From assembly GCA_016844485.1 (NCBI GenBank), contig JAENIZ010000041.1:1-9288 (forward strand): a DNA stretch of 9,288 nucleotides, written 5' to 3'. Shown piece by piece: positions 7,003 through 9,288 of the stretch (its first letter is position 1; every line of letters begins with the position of its first letter). Made by a program: the position numbers and the translations under genes. Below the pieces are notes generated by a model. That model ran no database searches. It was given only the letters and a program-made list of their open reading frames with translations, and was not told where the DNA came from. The DNA comes from Gammaproteobacteria bacterium. GTDB taxonomy: Bacteria > Pseudomonadota > Gammaproteobacteria > Eutrophobiales > Eutrophobiaceae.

Positions 7003-7737
7003 TCAGGCAACCCGTTTTATAGTGACCACGAGGTAAATAACGGCCAATGTCGCGGCCAGCGCAAACCACTGAAAGGCGTACCCCAGATGCATTTCCTCGC
7101 CGGACCCGGGGATGGACCATTCCCTGAGAAATCCTTGCGCCGATTCCGGCTGCAATCTGATTACATAAGGAAACAGATCGTGTTTAATCAGCCCTGCGAT
7201 TTCCTGGAGGTCTATGCGTTGCAGACGAATAATATTATCTGTCATGGTTTCAATCGCTGGTTCCCCCAAAAGCAGTCCGGTCGCCGGGACCTCCGTGGCG
7301 ACACCGATAATATTTACTTCTTCCGCATTGGTGTCGAAAGACGGCGGGATCATTCGATCCTTGCCGGCGGGCAACCAACCGCGATTGACCAGGGCCCAGA
7401 TATTTTCATCGCCAAACCTGAACGGGGTAAAGACGAAATAACCTGCCTCGCCTTTCATGACCTGATTATCCAGCAAGATATGTACATCATCTGTAAATGT
7501 TCCTTTCACTTTCACATTACGCCACAACAGTGCCGATTTATCAGCGCGGACAGCATGTTCAGAATTCAAATCTATTATTTCCGCGGATTGGTGCTGCAGG
7601 AACTTTTCATGTATTTCTCTCTTTTGTTCTGCGCGATCGAGTTGCCACATGCCAAGAGAAATCAGGATTGCAAGCATGATTACGCCCACCATGCTCGGCC
7701 ATAATCTTGGGGAGAATTGCCAGTTGCCAACGCGCAT
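7003..7737 (-). CDS. SURF1 family cytochrome oxidase assembly protein
   Basis: SURF1 (Shy1/Surf1) binds heme a and helps insert it into subunit I of cytochrome c oxidase. The 244-residue protein has the standard layout of two helices (about 15-32 and 223-241) enclosing an extracytoplasmic domain. Signature motifs are LGMWQLDRAEQK (28-39), LLWRNVKVKGTF (70-81), LVNRGWLPAGKDR (116-128) and HLGYAFQWFALA (217-228), where the His and the aromatic cluster are conserved. It is the first gene of the minus-strand run that continues with the SCO-like gene, ctaA and cyoE. It is separated from coxC by the opposite-strand DUF2909 gene, so it needs its own promoter, probably in the gap at 7738-7829. No clear Shine-Dalgarno sequence precedes the ATG at 7737. 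Confidence 0.93.
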   Translation of the reverse strand: MRVGNWQFSPRLWPSMVGVIMLAILISLGMWQLDRAEQKREIHEKFLQHQSAEIIDLNSEHAVRADKSALLWRNVKVKGTFTDDVHILLDNQVMKGEAGYFVFTPFRFGDENIWALVNRGWLPAGKDRMIPPSFDTNAEEVNIIGVATEVPATGLLLGEPAIETMTDNIIRLQRIDLQEIAGLIKHDLFPYVIRLQPESAQGFLREWSIPGSGEEMHLGYAFQWFALAATLAVIYLVVTIKRVA

Positions 7738-7746
7738 GTTGTTAAT

Positions 7747-7793
7747 ATTTGATTAAAGCATCATCCCGTTCGTGTAAGCCGGTATAATCAAAT
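7747..7793. promoter_or_regulatory. Nine-base inverted repeat in the divergent SURF1/DUF2909 gap
   Basis: ATTTGATTA at 7747-7755 is mirrored by TAATCAAAT at 7785-7793, a perfect 9-base inverted repeat with a 29-base spacer. The right arm overlaps the TATAAT at 7783-7788. Each arm contains TTGAT/ATCAA, the half-site used by FNR/Anr regulators, but the spacing is far from the canonical four bases, so I do not call an FNR box. The position between two divergent genes makes an operator plausible. Confidence 0.35.
7783..7788 (+). promoter_or_regulatory. Candidate -10 box for the DUF2909 gene
   Basis: A perfect TATAAT lies 41 bases before the DUF2909 start codon. No good -35 hexamer occurs 16-18 bases upstream, so the promoter may be weak or activator-dependent. 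The box lies inside the right arm of a 9-base inverted repeat. Confidence 0.35.
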
Positions 7794-7829
7794 GTATACT
7801 CAGTTTTACATCTCATGTACTTTAAATAA

Positions 7830-8075
7830 ATGTCCGGCCCTCTAATATTTAAAAGCGCTGTAATCCTGCTACTCATTATCATTGTCGTGGCCTTGTTTTC
7901 CGGTATGTTTTTCCTCATCCGTGACAAGGGCCAGTCAGATCGTACAGTAAAATCCTTAACCGTGCGGATCGTGCTATCGATTGTGTTATTTCTATTATTG
8001 ATCATCGGTTTCGCCACAGGGTTGATACAGCCCCATGGGATTTTCCCGCCCCAAACAGAAAAGGCGCTGCCTTAG
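7830..8075 (+). CDS. DUF2909 twin-transmembrane protein
   Basis: The 81-residue protein has two hydrophobic helices (about 8-30 and 44-66) joined by a short polar loop, RDKGQSDRTVKSLTVRI. It ends with GLIQPHGIFPP, the usual tail of the DUF2909 (twin transmembrane) family. The family is repeatedly found between coxC and SURF1 on the opposite strand, as here, which suggests a small accessory part in oxidase assembly or stability; no biochemical function is established. The start ATG at 7830 gives the family's normal length, but no Shine-Dalgarno sequence is visible. The stop codon TAG (8073-8075) is built into the loop and first stem base of the following terminator hairpin, and the gene converges with coxC. 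Confidence 0.85.
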   Translation: MSGPLIFKSAVILLLIIIVVALFSGMFFLIRDKGQSDRTVKSLTVRIVLSIVLFLLLIIGFATGLIQPHGIFPPQTEKALP

Positions 8076-8085
8076 CAGCGCCTTT
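8060..8085. terminator. Bidirectional hairpin terminator between DUF2909 and coxC
   Basis: AAAGGCGCTGC at 8060-8070 pairs perfectly with GCAGCGCCTTT at 8075-8085 around a CTTA loop, an 11-base stem. On the minus strand it is followed by a T-rich stretch (TTTTCTGTTT), so it should end coxC transcripts. On the plus strand the T run is only TTT within the stem. Its place between convergent genes supports use in both directions. Confidence 0.85.
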
Positions 8086-8109
8086 CGTCCCAGAGTCAGT
8101 CGCTGTTAT

Positions 8110-8985
8110 CTACAACCAGTAAACAAAGATAAACAGTCCGAGCCACACGACATCAACGAAGTGCCAGTACCAGGCCACGCCTTCAAAGGCGAAATGCTGG
8201 TGTTCGCTGAAATGACCCTTCATCGAACGTAACAGAATTACCGTCAACATGGTGGCGCCCATGGTGACATGAAAACCGTGGAATCCGGTTAACATAAAAA
8301 ATGTGGAGCCATAGACACCCGAACTCAGTTTCAGGTTGAATTCATGATAGGCATGCATATATTCACTGGCCTGCAGACCAACGAACGTAAAACCAAGCAC
8401 GACTGTGGCGAACAGCCACCAGCAAAGCCCTTTGCGGTTATTCTTTTTCATTGCCCAGTGTGCAAGGGTCACCGTCCCGCCACTGGAAAGCAGAATAATC
8501 GTATTGAGCGCAGGTACTCCCCATGCCGGGATCACCTCCGAGTACAACGAAAACTTGCTCTCATCGGGCATGACGAACATGGGCCAATCCGCAAGAAATT
8601 GCGGCCAGAGAAATTCATGTGTCACGAAGCCATGGCCTTCCCCGCCCAGCCATGGCACGGATAAAACGCGTGCGTAGTAAAGAGCGCCAAAAAACGCGGC
8701 GAAGAACATGACTTCCGACAGGATGAACCAGCCCATGCCCCAGCGGAAACTGACGTCGACCTGTTTGTTATAACTGCCGCGCAGGCTTTCACCGATGACC
8801 TCGTCGAACCAGCCGGCGAACATATAGATAACGGCCGCAATGCCCATGCCGAAGATAAAGGTGCCAAATGCCGAACCATTGAGCATAACCGCCGCCCCTA
8901 CAAAAGAAACAAACAGGGCGATGGAACCTACAATCGGCCAGCGGCTGGGATTGGGGATAAAATAAGCATCGTGCGCATCAGACAT
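8110..8985 (-). CDS. coxC: Cytochrome c oxidase subunit III
   Basis: This is subunit III of the aa3-type cytochrome c oxidase, a seven-helix membrane subunit that stabilises subunit I and its proton uptake. The 291-residue protein shows the family motifs RWGMGWFILSEVMFF (81-95, with conserved Glu91), the helix-4 segment NTIILLSSGGTVTLAHWA (161-178), LTGFHGFHVTMG (232-243) and WHFVDVVWLGLFIFVYW at the C-terminus. An insertion-like loop around 110-150 (PWLGGEGHGF to SEVIPAWG) is usual for proteobacterial members. GAGGAA lies about five bases before the ATG at 8985, a strong ribosome site. It follows ctaG after 47 bases in the same direction, and its transcripts probably end at the hairpin at 8060-8085. 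The gene is also called ctaE or cox3. Confidence 0.95.
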   Translation of the reverse strand: MSDAHDAYFIPNPSRWPIVGSIALFVSFVGAAVMLNGSAFGTFIFGMGIAAVIYMFAGWFDEVIGESLRGSYNKQVDVSFRWGMGWFILSEVMFFAAFFGALYYARVLSVPWLGGEGHGFVTHEFLWPQFLADWPMFVMPDESKFSLYSEVIPAWGVPALNTIILLSSGGTVTLAHWAMKKNNRKGLCWWLFATVVLGFTFVGLQASEYMHAYHEFNLKLSSGVYGSTFFMLTGFHGFHVTMGATMLTVILLRSMKGHFSEHQHFAFEGVAWYWHFVDVVWLGLFIFVYWL

Positions 8986-9032
8986 AATTGTTCCTCATCT
9001 TATTAACTATTTTTTCGTTGCTGACTAAATCT

Positions 9033-9288
9033 TTATTTTTCTGCCAATATGTATGCGGTATCTGCCGCATGATCTGCGGTTTCGTTCGAATCAGGCGCCA
9101 GAAAAAATGTATAAGAAAGCGTCAATGTTGAAATCTTCCTGGGCAACTCCGAATCCACGACAAAGCGCACCAGCATCTCCCGCCGCTCGTGTGGGGCCAG
9201 GGTCTGCTTGGTAAAACAGAAACACTCCGTCTTGTTAAAATACAGCGAGGCCTGGGCCGGCGCGACACTCGGGATGGCCTGTCCGGTG
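9033..9288 (-). CDS. ctaG: Cytochrome c oxidase assembly protein CtaG/Cox11, C-terminal part
   Basis: Only the last 84 residues lie in the window; the gene continues beyond the right edge. The visible part reads TGQAIPSVAPAQASLYFNKT then ECFCFTKQTL, with the CFCF copper-binding motif of CtaG/Cox11, then REMLVRFVVD and TLTLSYTFF, the family's beta-strand core. CtaG is anchored in the membrane and delivers copper to the CuB site of subunit I. After SYTFF, where most relatives end within a few residues, this protein has a tail of about 21 polar residues (LAPDSNETADHAADTAYILA, ending EK). The stop TAA at 9033-9035 is 47 bases before the coxC start. Upstream genes coxA and coxB are expected past the edge but cannot be seen. 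Confidence 0.92.
   Translation of the reverse strand, partial: TGQAIPSVAPAQASLYFNKTECFCFTKQTLAPHERREMLVRFVVDSELPRKISTLTLSYTFFLAPDSNETADHAADTAYILAEK

Noticed and set aside
7087..7704. 205-codon open frame on the plus strand
   Set aside because: It is antisense to SURF1, with a composition unlike a real protein and no recognisable motif.
7749..7791. FNR/Anr box
   Set aside because: TTGAT and ATCAA half-sites are present, but they are 33 bases apart instead of four, so this is not a canonical site.
7742..8017. 91-codon open frame on the minus strand over the DUF2909 gene
   Set aside because: The plus-strand frame is a clear two-helix DUF2909 protein; the minus-strand frame is its shadow.

Overview
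The window reads as a chromosomal segment of a gammaproteobacterium, of moderate GC overall with a visibly AT-rich patch around 2800-3700. The lineage call rests on the gene order ctaG - coxC - (opposite-strand DUF2909) - SURF1 - SCO-like protein - ctaA - ctaB/cyoE, which is typical of aa3-type cytochrome c oxidase loci in that class. No rRNA or tRNA gene that would fix the genus is present.

Right part (about 3713-9288, nearly all on the minus strand): the assembly half of a cytochrome c oxidase locus. Reading leftwards it holds the C-terminal end of ctaG (copper delivery to CuB, cut by the window edge), coxC (subunit III), a terminator, a small two-helix DUF2909 gene on the plus strand, then a tight run of SURF1 (heme a insertion), a membrane-anchored SCO/thioredoxin-fold protein with CxxxC and His (probable copper or thiol role), ctaA (heme A synthase), ctaB/cyoE (heme O synthase) and an uncharacterised six-helix membrane protein. 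Together these make heme O and heme A, and deliver heme and copper to the oxidase. Within the run, ctaA and cyoE overlap by 11 bases, and cyoE starts at TTG. The opposite-strand DUF2909 gene and the terminator separate the structural genes from the SURF1 run, so the SURF1 run probably has its own promoter in the 92-base divergent gap at 7738-7829.

Middle part (about 847-3570, minus strand): three co-directional genes for probably exported proteins. They are an alpha/beta-hydrolase (lipase-like) gene broken by one in-frame TAA, a DUF2459 protein, and a CapA-family (PGA_cap) metallophosphatase-fold protein. The hydrolase gene is notably AT-rich and has a poor start, and looks like a recently inactivated gene.

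Left part (about 63-844, plus strand): a REP-associated (Y1/HUH, IS200-like) transposase gene with one frameshift, bracketed by two inverted copies of a 19-base imperfect palindrome, AAGGGGTCAGAGCCCTTTT. The element ends two bases beyond the capA stop codon, so it sits exactly in the 3' flank of that gene without damaging it.

I did not find a clearly new multi-gene system. The best leads are the uncharacterised membrane protein at the end of the heme-synthesis run, the SCO-like protein, the inverted repeat in the divergent promoter gap, and the palindrome-flanked transposase used as a gene boundary.
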